A stretch of DNA of 12,362 bases from an uncultured Pseudomonadota bacterium (GCA_946480245.1 CAMLIZ010000139.1:1-12362); one strand, 5' to 3'; shown: positions 1-5,444, counted from the stretch's first letter. The notes: a model not told the origin generated them from the letters alone. A program made the numbers and translations.

Positions 1-494
1 TCTGGTACTTCACGCCGTTCTACTCGATGCTGCGCGCCACCACCGACGTGATGGTGAACGTGTTGTGCGTGATCGTCGGCCTCACCGCCGTGGTGGCGTT
101 CTTCCGCAGCCGGCTGTCGATGATCGGCAAGCTGGCGGTGGTGGGCGCTGCGGTGGTCGGCATCTTCCTGCTCAAGACCTTTGACGCCAAGTTCTGGGGT
201 GTCGTGATCATGGGCGGCGCCGTGATCATCCTGTTCTTCTTGCCCTGGCTTGACCAGAGCCCCGCCAAGTCGATTCGCTACCGGCCCAAGTGGCACATGT
301 GGCTGTACCTGGTGTTCGTGGCCTTCTTTGTCGCGCTGGCGTATCTGGGCATCCAGCCGCCGTCGGTGGTGGGCACGCTCATCGCGCAGGTCGGTACGGT
401 GTTCTATTTCGGCTTCTTCCTGCTGATGCCGTGGTGGAGCCAGATGGGCGAGTTCAAGCCGGTGCCCGAGCGGGTCATCTTCCACGCCCACTGA
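1..494 (+). CDS. petB: Cytochrome b of the bc1 complex, C-terminal part (5' end cut by window)
   Basis: Cytochrome b is the membrane quinol-oxidising subunit of complex III; it passes electrons between the Qo and Qi sites. The readable frame begins at base 3 and gives 163 residues before TGA at 492-494. It opens with WYFTPFYSMLRA, the second half of the Qo-site motif. About four hydrophobic segments follow (roughly residues 16-34, 38-54, 60-77 and 94-112, with another near 125-145), consistent with the C-terminal helices that lack haem ligands. The FLPWLDQSPAKSIRYRP block near residues 78-95 is a family signature. The N-terminal half, with the four haem-ligating histidines, lies outside the window, and petA is presumably upstream of it. 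petC starts 23 bases after the stop, so the two are surely co-transcribed. The residue before the Trp has a codon ending in TC, so it is not Glu (see findings). Confidence 0.96.
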   Translation, partial: WYFTPFYSMLRATTDVMVNVLCVIVGLTAVVAFFRSRLSMIGKLAVVGAAVVGIFLLKTFDAKFWGVVIMGGAVIILFFLPWLDQSPAKSIRYRPKWHMWLYLVFVAFFVALAYLGIQPPSVVGTLIAQVGTVFYFGFFLLMPWWSQMGEFKPVPERVIFHAH

Positions 495-502
495 CGATGC
501 CC

Positions 503-508
503 GAGGTG
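503..508 (+). promoter_or_regulatory. Ribosome binding site that sets the petC start
   Basis: GAGGTG lies 9 bases before the ATG at 518. It supports that start (or the adjacent ATG at 521) over the ATG at 497, and it fits with where the signal peptide begins. Confidence 0.6.
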
Positions 509-517
509 ACACGAATC

Positions 518-1288
518 ATGATGAAGAAACTCATCGCCGGCCTGGTCGCCGCGTTCGCATTGCTCGGCGCGGTGCACGCCTCCGAGGGCGGCATGGTGTG
601 GGACAAGTTCCCTGCCGAGAAGCTGAACGACAGGGCCGCGCTGCAGAACGGCGCCAAGCTGTTCGTCAACTACTGCCTGAACTGCCACTCCGCCGCGTAC
701 ATGCGCTACAACCGGCTGCAGGACATCGGGTTGAGCGAAGACCAGATCAAGAAGAACCTGGTGTTCGCGAGCGAGAAGGTCGGCGACACGATGAAGGCGG
801 CCATCGACCCGAAGGAGGCCAAGCAGTGGTTCGGCGCCACGCCGCCTGACCTTACCGTGATCGCCCGCTCGCGGGCCAGCGGCAGTGGATCGGGTGCCGA
901 CTACCTCTACACCTACCTGCGCACGTTCTATCGGGACGACACGCGGCCGACCGGCTGGAACAACCTGGCGTTCCCGAACGTCGGTATGCCGCATGCGCTG
1001 TGGCAGTTGCAAGGCCAGCGCATCGCCAAGTTCGAGGAAGAGGCCGATCCGCACGAGGAGGGCCGCAAGGTTCAGGTGTTCAAGGGCTTCGAGCAAGTCC
1101 AGCCGGGCCAGATGAGCGAGCACGAGTACGACAGCGCCGTGGGTGATCTCGTGGCCTACCTGCAGTGGATGGGCGAGCCGGTGCAAGAGCACCGCGTGCG
1201 CCTGGGCGTGTGGGTGCTGATCTTCCTCGGCCTCTTCACGGTGATCGCGTGGCGCCTGAACGCGGCCTACTGGAAAGACGTGAAGTGA
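518..1288 (+). CDS. petC: Cytochrome c1, haem subunit of the bc1 complex
   Basis: Cytochrome c1 accepts electrons from the Rieske protein and hands them to soluble cytochrome c on the periplasmic face. The 256-residue product starts MMKKLIAGLVAAFALLGAVHA, a clear signal peptide cut near residues 21-22. CLNCH at 53-57 (C53, C56, H57) binds haem covalently. PPDLTVIAR at 109-117 is a family motif, and M157 in FPNVGMPHALW is the likely sixth iron ligand. One C-terminal anchor (about 228-246) is followed by a short positive tail, as usual for c1. I chose the ATG at 518 because GAGGTG at 503-508 lies 9 bases upstream; the ATG at 521 is equally possible. The in-frame ATG at 497 would add seven polar residues before the signal peptide and lacks a ribosome site. 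The gene sits 23 bases behind petB and is closed by the terminator at 1323-1356. Family assignment is secure. Confidence 0.96.
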   Translation: MMKKLIAGLVAAFALLGAVHASEGGMVWDKFPAEKLNDRAALQNGAKLFVNYCLNCHSAAYMRYNRLQDIGLSEDQIKKNLVFASEKVGDTMKAAIDPKEAKQWFGATPPDLTVIARSRASGSGSGADYLYTYLRTFYRDDTRPTGWNNLAFPNVGMPHALWQLQGQRIAKFEEEADPHEEGRKVQVFKGFEQVQPGQMSEHEYDSAVGDLVAYLQWMGEPVQEHRVRLGVWVLIFLGLFTVIAWRLNAAYWKDVK

Positions 1289-1294
1289 CGCGCG

Positions 1295-1317
1295 GCCCGG
1301 GCGCGCAGAGCCCGGGC
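1295..1317 (+). repeat. Short GC-rich inverted repeat after petC
   Basis: Two copies of the self-complementary octamer GCCCGGGC (1295-1302 and 1310-1317) are separated by seven bases. They can form an 8-bp hairpin just after the petC stop. No T-run follows, so it is not the main terminator. It may act with the hairpin immediately downstream as an RNA 3'-end stabiliser or pause site. Confidence 0.5.
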
Positions 1318-1322
1318 AAGCT

Positions 1323-1356
1323 GCGCAGCGGGCGTGCCCACGCTCGCTGCGCTTTT
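1323..1356 (+). terminator. Rho-independent terminator after petC
   Basis: The arms 1323-1335 and 1340-1352 pair over 13 base pairs: eight Watson-Crick pairs, one G-U wobble (1331/1344), then four more, closed by a four-base GCCC loop. TTTT follows directly at 1353-1356, and a second T-run (1360-1363) comes shortly after. This is a textbook intrinsic terminator for the petABC transcript. It implies that sspA, starting 38 bases further on, needs its own promoter or depends on read-through; I see no convincing promoter in the short space left. Confidence 0.85.
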
Positions 1357-1393
1357 CGATTTTCAAGAGCCCTTTGATTGGGAGCACACCGAC

Positions 1394-2011
1394 ATGATGG
1401 TGCTTTACTCCGGAACCACCTGCCCCTATTCGCACCGCTGCCGCTTCGTGCTGTTCGAAAAGGGCATGGACTTCGAGATCCGCGACGTGGATCTCTTCGC
1501 GAAGCCCGAGGACATCGCGCTGATGAACCCGTACAACGAGGTGCCGATCCTCGTGGAACGGGATCTCATCCTGTACGAGTCGCACATCATCAACGAGTAC
1601 ATCGACGAGCGCTTCCCGCATCCGCAGTTGATGCCGGGCGACCCCGTCGCACGTGCACGGGTGCGGCTGTTCCTGCTCAACTTCGAGAAGGAGCTGTTCG
1701 CCCACGTCAACGTGCTGGAGAACCGCAGTCTCACGGCGAAGCCGACGGACAAGCAACTCGAGAAGGCCCGTTCGCAGATCAAGGATCGGCTGACGCAGCT
1801 TGCGCCGATCTTCCTGAAGAACAAGTACATGCTGGGCGACGATTTCTCGATGCTCGACGTGGCGATCGCGCCGCTGCTGTGGCGCCTGGACTACTATGGC
1901 ATCGACCTGTCGAAGAACGCGGCCCCGCTGCTGAAGTATGCCGAGCGCATCTTCTCGCGCCCGGCCTACATCGAGGCGCTGACGCCGTCCGAGAAGGTCA
2001 TGCGCAAGTAG
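1394..2011 (+). CDS. sspA: Stringent starvation protein A, RNA polymerase-associated GST-fold protein
   Basis: SspA binds RNA polymerase and helps redirect transcription in stationary phase and stress; it has a glutathione-transferase fold but is not known to conjugate glutathione. The product is 205 residues, close to the family's usual length. The N-terminal thioredoxin-like domain begins MMVLYSGTTCPYSHRCRFVL and continues to about residue 80, including NEVPILVERD and YESHIINEYIDERFP. The all-helical C-terminal domain fills the rest. The surface PHP triplet needed for function in E. coli SspA is present (P75-H76-P77). GGGAG at 1380-1384 lies 9 bases before the ATG at 1394 and supports this start. 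An upstream in-frame ATG at 1334 falls inside the petC terminator and is rejected. sspB follows after 12 bases, the usual pairing; placement right behind petABC is common in betaproteobacteria. Confidence 0.95.
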   Translation: MMVLYSGTTCPYSHRCRFVLFEKGMDFEIRDVDLFAKPEDIALMNPYNEVPILVERDLILYESHIINEYIDERFPHPQLMPGDPVARARVRLFLLNFEKELFAHVNVLENRSLTAKPTDKQLEKARSQIKDRLTQLAPIFLKNKYMLGDDFSMLDVAIAPLLWRLDYYGIDLSKNAAPLLKYAERIFSRPAYIEALTPSEKVMRK

Positions 2012-2023
2012 GCTCCCCGCGCC

Positions 2024-2557
2024 ATGAGCAGCACGCCCTCCACCCCGGAAAACCACGGCAGTTCGACCCGGCCGTACCTGATCCGGGCATTGCACGACTG
2101 GTGCACCGACAACGGTTTCACGCCGTACATCGCGGTGTTCGTGGATCGCGGTGTGCAGGTGCCGATGGAGTACGTGAAGAACAACGAGATCGTGCTCAAC
2201 GTCGGTTTCGAGGCCACCTCAGGCCTCAAGCTCGGCAACGAGGTGATCGAGTTCAAGGCCCGGTTCGGCGGCATGGCGCGCGAAATCATCGTGCCGGTGG
2301 ACCATGTGGTGGCCATCTACGCACGCGAAAACGGCCAGGGCATGGCCTTTCCGGTGCCCACCGAGGGCGGGGCCGCCGCGCAGGCGCCCTCGCCTGTCGC
2401 CCCCAAGCCTCCTGCCGCGCCTGCCGGTCTGCGACTGGCCAGCCGGGAGCCTGGAGACGCAGAAACCACCTCGCCGGGCACCTTGCCCGGTGGCGACGAC
2501 CCGGACCAGCCGCCTCAGCCGCCCGCTGGACGCCCCTCACTTAAGCGGGTCAAGTAG
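2024..2557 (+). CDS. sspB: ClpXP protease specificity-enhancing factor SspB
   Basis: SspB is the adaptor that captures ssrA-tagged proteins from stalled ribosomes and delivers them to ClpXP. The 177-residue product has a folded substrate-binding domain at about residues 16-112. Its conserved blocks include RPYLIRALHDWCTDNGFTPY, GVQVPMEY, IVLNVG, FKARFGG and VVAIYAREN. A long flexible linker rich in Pro, Ala and Gly follows (about 113-168). The last nine residues, GRPSLKRVK, match the ClpX-docking (XB) tail of the family. So the adaptor is complete, with both binding ends present. It starts 12 bases after sspA with no Shine-Dalgarno sequence in the gap, which suggests translational coupling to sspA. 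The linker carries most of the length variation seen in this family. Confidence 0.95.
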   Translation: MSSTPSTPENHGSSTRPYLIRALHDWCTDNGFTPYIAVFVDRGVQVPMEYVKNNEIVLNVGFEATSGLKLGNEVIEFKARFGGMAREIIVPVDHVVAIYARENGQGMAFPVPTEGGAAAQAPSPVAPKPPAAPAGLRLASREPGDAETTSPGTLPGGDDPDQPPQPPAGRPSLKRVK

Positions 2558-2593
2558 CTTCGCACCCTTCTCGGGCACACCCGTTGCCCCTGT

Positions 2594-2615
2594 CGCTTGG
2601 GTTCGCAACCAAGCG
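2594..2615 (+). terminator. Possible sspB 3' hairpin without a T-run
   Basis: CGCTTGG (2594-2600) and CCAAGCG (2609-2615) form a perfect 7-bp stem, extendable with one bulged G, around an eight-base loop. It begins 37 bases after the sspB stop. No T-run follows, so it may be a weak or factor-assisted terminator or simply a 3'-end stabiliser of the sspAB transcript. Confidence 0.35.
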
Positions 2616-2631
2616 TCACATTCGACACAAA

Positions 2632-2674
2632 GGCCGATCACCCGGGGGTGTTTCAATCCTGTGGATCTTCGGCC
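2632..2674 (+). promoter_or_regulatory. Structured leader before the CapK-like gene
   Basis: GGCCGA (2632-2637) and TCGGCC (2669-2674) are inverted repeats enclosing a smaller hairpin (CACC at 2639-2642 with GGTG at 2647-2650). The structure ends 22 bases before the ATG at 2697. It could be a leader fold controlling that gene, but I recognise no known riboswitch class and cannot exclude chance in GC-rich DNA. Confidence 0.25.
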
Positions 2675-2696
2675 GCAAAGGGCGGGTGAAAGAGAG

Positions 2697-4061
2697 ATGG
2701 GCATTGCTGCGCAGCTGGCATTCGTGGGTCGTTCTTACCTGAAGCGCGCGTACCGGCACGGCTTACAGCACCAACGGCTGCGGCCGACGCTCGAACATAC
2801 CCAGCGGCTCGGTCCCGCGGAGCTGAGCGTCTGGCAGGACGAGGCGCTGCGTCGCATGGTGCGACATTGCGTCGAGAACGTGCCGTACTACGCCGACCTT
2901 TTCCGCCGATTGCACTTGCGGGCCGACGACATCCACACGCGGGCCGATCTGCACAAGCTGCCGCTGATGGACAGCAAGACTGTGCGCCAGAATCTCGATG
3001 CACTCGTGTCGCGCAAGCACCTGAACTGGTTGTGCCAGGAGGGCACGAGCAGCGGGACCACCGGCCTGCCGAGCCGGTTCTTGCGGGATTTCCAGGCGAT
3101 CAACTTCGAGCATGCGGCGTTGTGGCGCAATTGGCGTGCCGCGGGGGACGATGGCAAGCGTCGCATCTCGCTGCGCGGCGAACTTGTCGTGCCCTCCAGC
3201 CGCAGCAAGCCGCCGTTCTGGCGCTACAACCCGGCCGACAACGAACTGCAGCTGTCCAGCTACCACCTGTCCACCGACACGGCGGTGCACTATATCGAAA
3301 AGATCCTCTCCTTCGAGCCGCGAATCCTGTACTGCGGGCCGTCGATGGGCCACCTGCTGGCCAAGCTGTTCCACCTGAACGGTGTGCGGTACCGGTTCGA
3401 CGCGGTGTTCACCTCGTCCGAGACGCTACCGCCCGAAGTGCGGCGATTCATCGAACGCACCTTCGACACGCGGGTGTACGACTGGTACGGCCAGGCCGAA
3501 CGGGTGGCTGCGATTGCGCAGTGCCACGAAGGCAGCTATCACGTGCAGGAGGATTACTCGATCGTCGAGCTCGAGCCGGCCCAGGACGGCTTGCTGGAGA
3601 TCGTTGGCACACAGTTGCACAACCACGTGATGCCGCTGCTGCGCTATCGCACCGCCGACTACGTGCTGCCCTGCAGCGGCGACGCGCCCTGCGCGTGCGG
3701 TCTGCACTTTCGGCGCGTCGAGCGCATCGTGGGCCGGTACTACGGCTATCTGGTCACCCCGGAGGGCTACCACATCGCCATCACGGCACACATTCCAGTG
3801 GGCATCGACAACCTGATCGAGGCCCAGTTCCATCAGGAGCGGCAAGGCGAGGTGACGGTGAAGGTGGTGACCAACGGCCGTTTCGGCCCCGCCGATGCGC
3901 AGAAGCTGGTGGCCAGCGTGCGCAAGCACACCTCGCCGGCGATGCAAGTGCGCGTGGAGGAGGTGGCGCACATTCCGCGCGGCCCGAACGGCAAGTTCGT
4001 CAACATCGTCAACCGTATGCGCACCGATGGGCTGCTCGCCTCCGAGCCCCGGGCGGCCTGA
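2697..4061 (+). CDS. CapK/PaaK-family adenylate-forming ligase, substrate unknown
   Basis: This 454-residue protein belongs to the phenylacetate-CoA ligase-like branch of adenylate-forming enzymes (CapK/PaaK/coenzyme F390 synthetase group). Such enzymes activate a carboxylate with ATP and pass the acyl group to CoA or another acceptor. Visible motifs in order: ATP-binding loop TSSGTTGLP (117-125), TSSETLPPE (239-247), YGQAE (264-268), YRTAD (317-321, usually YRTGD), a Cys cluster CSGDAPCACG (326-335), GRYYGYLVTPEG (346-357) and a C-terminal PRGPNGKF with K433 in the position of the catalytic lysine. There is no signal peptide or membrane segment, so it is cytosolic. The ATG at 2697 is preceded by a purine-rich GAAAGAGAG; the open frame extends far upstream but there overlaps sspB. 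Neighbours (sspB and a tRNA) give no pathway. Relatives often sit in capsule or exosortase-associated polysaccharide loci, so a surface-polymer role is possible but unproven. Confidence 0.85.
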   Translation: MGIAAQLAFVGRSYLKRAYRHGLQHQRLRPTLEHTQRLGPAELSVWQDEALRRMVRHCVENVPYYADLFRRLHLRADDIHTRADLHKLPLMDSKTVRQNLDALVSRKHLNWLCQEGTSSGTTGLPSRFLRDFQAINFEHAALWRNWRAAGDDGKRRISLRGELVVPSSRSKPPFWRYNPADNELQLSSYHLSTDTAVHYIEKILSFEPRILYCGPSMGHLLAKLFHLNGVRYRFDAVFTSSETLPPEVRRFIERTFDTRVYDWYGQAERVAAIAQCHEGSYHVQEDYSIVELEPAQDGLLEIVGTQLHNHVMPLLRYRTADYVLPCSGDAPCACGLHFRRVERIVGRYYGYLVTPEGYHIAITAHIPVGIDNLIEAQFHQERQGEVTVKVVTNGRFGPADAQKLVASVRKHTSPAMQVRVEEVAHIPRGPNGKFVNIVNRMRTDGLLASEPRAA

Positions 4062-4085
4062 GCACGGCTGCGCAACCCCTGCTCG

Positions 4086-4091
4086 TACAAT
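4086..4091 (+). promoter_or_regulatory. Probable tRNA-Thr promoter: -10 box with GC-rich discriminator
   Basis: TACAAT matches the sigma-70 -10 consensus at 5 of 6 positions and lies 20 bases before the mature tRNA 5' end. It is followed directly by GCGCCGG, an all-GC discriminator of the kind that makes stable-RNA promoters responsive to ppGpp. I see no good -35 hexamer at the usual distance. Confidence 0.6.
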
Positions 4092-4111
4092 GCGCCGGCG
4101 CTTCAAGCAGC

Positions 4112-4187
4112 GCCGGCTTAGCTCAGTTGGTAGAGCAACCGCCTTGTAAGCGGTAGGTCATCCGTTCGAGTCGGATAGCCGGCACCA
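4112..4187 (+). tRNA. tRNA-Thr (anticodon TGT)
   Basis: A complete cloverleaf folds from these 76 bases. The acceptor arms GCCGGCT (4112-4118) and AGCCGGC (4177-4183) pair perfectly. The D arm is GCTC/GAGC (4121-4124 and 4133-4136). The anticodon stem is ACCGC/GCGGT with loop CTTGTAA, placing anticodon TGT at 4145-4147, which reads ACA (Thr). The T arm is ATCCG/CGGAT around TTCGAGT. Discriminator base A4184 and an encoded CCA (4185-4187) finish the gene. No terminator follows; the next bases are already the 3' coding end of the opposite-strand gene. Its last 65 bases are shared antisense with that gene's reading frame. Confidence 0.97.
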
Positions 4188-4938
4188 GCCGCCGCCGCGC
4201 AGCAACGCCAAGTGCCAGCAGGCCAGTCGCCAGCAGCACCGGCGCGGGCAACTCCGGTGCAGGCAGCGCGGCAAGGTCGAACATCGGAACCCCGTTGTTG
4301 CCCGATGCCAGCACGCTGCCGTCCTGGGAGGACACCTCGTACCAGTCGCCATCGGTGCAGCCGAGCATCAGCGCACCGGCCCCTGCCGTCGCGATGCCGG
4401 TGCCTGAGAAAGGGCATCCGATGGCCGCGTTCGGGATGCGGCGTACCACGTTGCCGGTGATGAAATCGCGCGCCACCAGGTCGCTGCCTACAGTCCAGAG
4501 GTTGCTGCCATCGTAAGCAAGCCCCTCGACGCTGTCGTCCAGCGTCAGCTGCTGCACGTAGCGGCCGGTACCGGCATCGAAAAGGTAGATCGTGTTGTCC
4601 GCGCTCGCAGCGAGGTAGTCGCCCACCACCGCCAGGCCGGTGACCCGCTGCAGCCCGGGATCGCTCCAGCGGAACATCTCGTGCCCTCCGTGGTCGTAAG
4701 CCACCACCGAGGATTCGAGGAAGTAGCCGGCGAAGATGAGCTGATGGGTGGCGGCTACGGCGTCTGGAAAGGGATCGTCCACCGTGAAGCTCGACCGGGG
4801 CTTCATTTGCCCGTCCAGAAAGTACACGGTGTTCGCGTTGCCGTTGTTGCCGGTGGCGACGAAGCCCGTGGCCTGAGCGGCGACGAACGCAAACCATAGA
4901 GCCGCGGCGACGCCGAGGCTGCGTAGAGCGGGGGGCAT
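4123..4938 (-). CDS. Secreted propeller-like protein with PEP-CTERM-like sorting tail
   Basis: The 271-residue product starts with a signal peptide (LRSLGVAAALWFAFVAAQA, cut near residue 23). The body has repeating short strands such as VTGLAVVGDYLAASADNTIYLFD and VEGLAYDGSNLWTVGSD, which resemble a beta-propeller. GNNG occurs at both ends (30-33 and 213-216), and C175 and C194 could form a disulfide. Residues 226-250 (PAPELPAPVLLATGLLALGV then AARRR) have the plan of a PEP-CTERM signal: proline-rich motif, hydrophobic helix, Arg cluster. Such tails are processed by exosortase, although the exact VPEP motif is altered. Perfect AGGAGG lies 5 bases before the ATG. The last 21 residues (251-271) are read entirely from the antisense strand of the tRNA-Thr gene and are unlike normal ends of this family, which stop soon after the Arg run. 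Function unknown; no exosortase gene is in view. Confidence 0.75.
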   Translation of the reverse strand: MPPALRSLGVAAALWFAFVAAQATGFVATGNNGNANTVYFLDGQMKPRSSFTVDDPFPDAVAATHQLIFAGYFLESSVVAYDHGGHEMFRWSDPGLQRVTGLAVVGDYLAASADNTIYLFDAGTGRYVQQLTLDDSVEGLAYDGSNLWTVGSDLVARDFITGNVVRRIPNAAIGCPFSGTGIATAGAGALMLGCTDGDWYEVSSQDGSVLASGNNGVPMFDLAALPAPELPAPVLLATGLLALGVAARRRLVPAIRLERMTYRLQGGCSTN

Positions 4939-4943
4939 CGCTT

Positions 4944-4949
4944 CCTCCT
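4944..4949 (-). promoter_or_regulatory. Strong ribosome binding site of the PEP-CTERM-like gene
   Basis: On the minus strand AGGAGG precedes the ATG at 4938 by 5 bases. It is the best Shine-Dalgarno sequence in the window. It fixes the start in front of the signal peptide and argues that this is an expressed gene rather than a chance frame opposite the tRNA. Confidence 0.75.
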
Positions 4950-4976
4950 GTTGTGATTTGTGAATGGCCGTAGGCG

Positions 4977-4982
4977 ATGCTA
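4977..4982 (-). promoter_or_regulatory. Possible -10 box for the PEP-CTERM-like gene
   Basis: The minus strand reads TAGCAT here (4 of 6 consensus), 38 bases before the start codon. The wider string GCTAGCATCG also occurs before the MFS gene at 9635-9644. No clear -35 box was found. Confidence 0.3.
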
Positions 4983-5015
4983 GCCCTTGCTTCGTCGCAC
5001 GAGATGCGGCCCCCC

Positions 5016-5045
5016 CTTCTTGCAGGCTGTTGACCCTGCAAGAAG
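5016..5045 (-). terminator. Perfect 11-bp hairpin after dciA
   Basis: CTTCTTGCAGG (5016-5026) and CCTGCAAGAAG (5035-5045) pair without a mismatch around an eight-base loop. The hairpin starts 14 bases after the dciA stop on the minus strand. A run of six G, not T, follows on that strand, so a classic intrinsic terminator is not met. It still probably marks the dciA transcript end or protects it, and separates dciA from the PEP-CTERM-like gene downstream. Confidence 0.5.
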
Positions 5046-5059
5046 CGTCGCCAGGCGTT

Positions 5060-5371
5060 TCAGCGGGCGCCGGTGATCTTGATGCGCAACGGCACGGGAG
5101 GGCAGCCCGCGCGCTGCAAGGCCTGCTGCAGCAGCGGGGACATGTGCCTCAGCTTGGCCGCCACGGCAGCGTTGGAGGCCAGCAAGGACCAACCCTGCTC
5201 GTCCACCGGGCCGGCGCGCACCTGGTCGCGCAATGCGGGGGGAAGCGCCTGCTGCACGACCTGCAGGCGAGCGTTCGATTCCCGCAGTCGCTGCGCGAGC
5301 AGCGCAAGCGGCGCGCTCTGGTCCATGGCGGCCCGGATCGGCAGAGCGTGCGAGGCCGGCTTGGAGGACAT
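5060..5371 (-). CDS. dciA: DciA-family (DUF721) replicative helicase loader, short form
   Basis: DciA loads or assists the replicative helicase DnaB in bacteria that lack phage-derived DnaC/DnaI loaders. The product is 103 residues from the ATG at 5371. A helical N-terminal part (about 15-45, LALLAQRLRESNARLQVVQQAL) is followed by the DUF721 core. Its typical pattern is visible: VDEQGWSLLASNAAVAAKLRHMSPLLQQAL (56-85), ending in the strand PLRIKI (94-99). A GTG at 5425 would add 18 hydrophobic residues resembling a false signal peptide, which does not suit a cytosolic DNA-replication factor. Neither start has a Shine-Dalgarno sequence. The gene is divergent from secA, a neighbourhood often seen in betaproteobacteria. 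The assignment rests on pattern and context, as this family is weakly conserved. Confidence 0.75.
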   Translation of the reverse strand: MSSKPASHALPIRAAMDQSAPLALLAQRLRESNARLQVVQQALPPALRDQVRAGPVDEQGWSLLASNAAVAAKLRHMSPLLQQALQRAGCPPVPLRIKITGAR

Positions 5372-5378
5372 GAGCGCC

Positions 5379-5384
5379 AGTGTA
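5379..5384 (-). promoter_or_regulatory. Possible -10 box giving a leaderless dciA transcript
   Basis: The minus strand reads TACACT (4 of 6 consensus), with exactly seven bases between it and the ATG at 5371. Transcription from it would start at or next to the A of the start codon, which would explain the missing ribosome site. The -35 region is poor, so this is tentative. Confidence 0.3.
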
Positions 5385-5435
5385 GTGAGCGCCGCGAGCA
5401 GGCCGACTTGGGTGCCGGGCAGCACGGAGGGCGGG

Positions 5436-5444
5436 TGCTAAACT
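5436..5444 (+). promoter_or_regulatory. Possible extended -10 promoter for secA
   Basis: TGCTAAACT combines the TGn extension with a TAAACT -10 box (4 of 6). The -35 region 17 bases upstream (CGGGCA) is weak, as is usual for extended -10 promoters. Transcription would begin near 5451, giving a leader of about 140 bases that contains the palindrome at 5473-5486. Confidence 0.35.

Noticed and set aside
404..2095. Open frame of 563 codons on the minus strand opposite petC and sspA
   Set aside because: Shadow of two conserved genes; no domain content, and it crosses the petC terminator.
2304..2696. N-terminal extension of the CapK-like frame into sspB
   Set aside because: It overlaps sspB in another frame and is low-complexity. 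The ATG at 2697 has a purine-rich ribosome site and begins the family-like sequence.
4112..4187. tRNA-Thr as an attachment site of an integrated element
   Set aside because: No second copy of the tRNA 3' end, no integrase and no other mobile gene is visible in the window. It is kept only as a possible history for the overlap.
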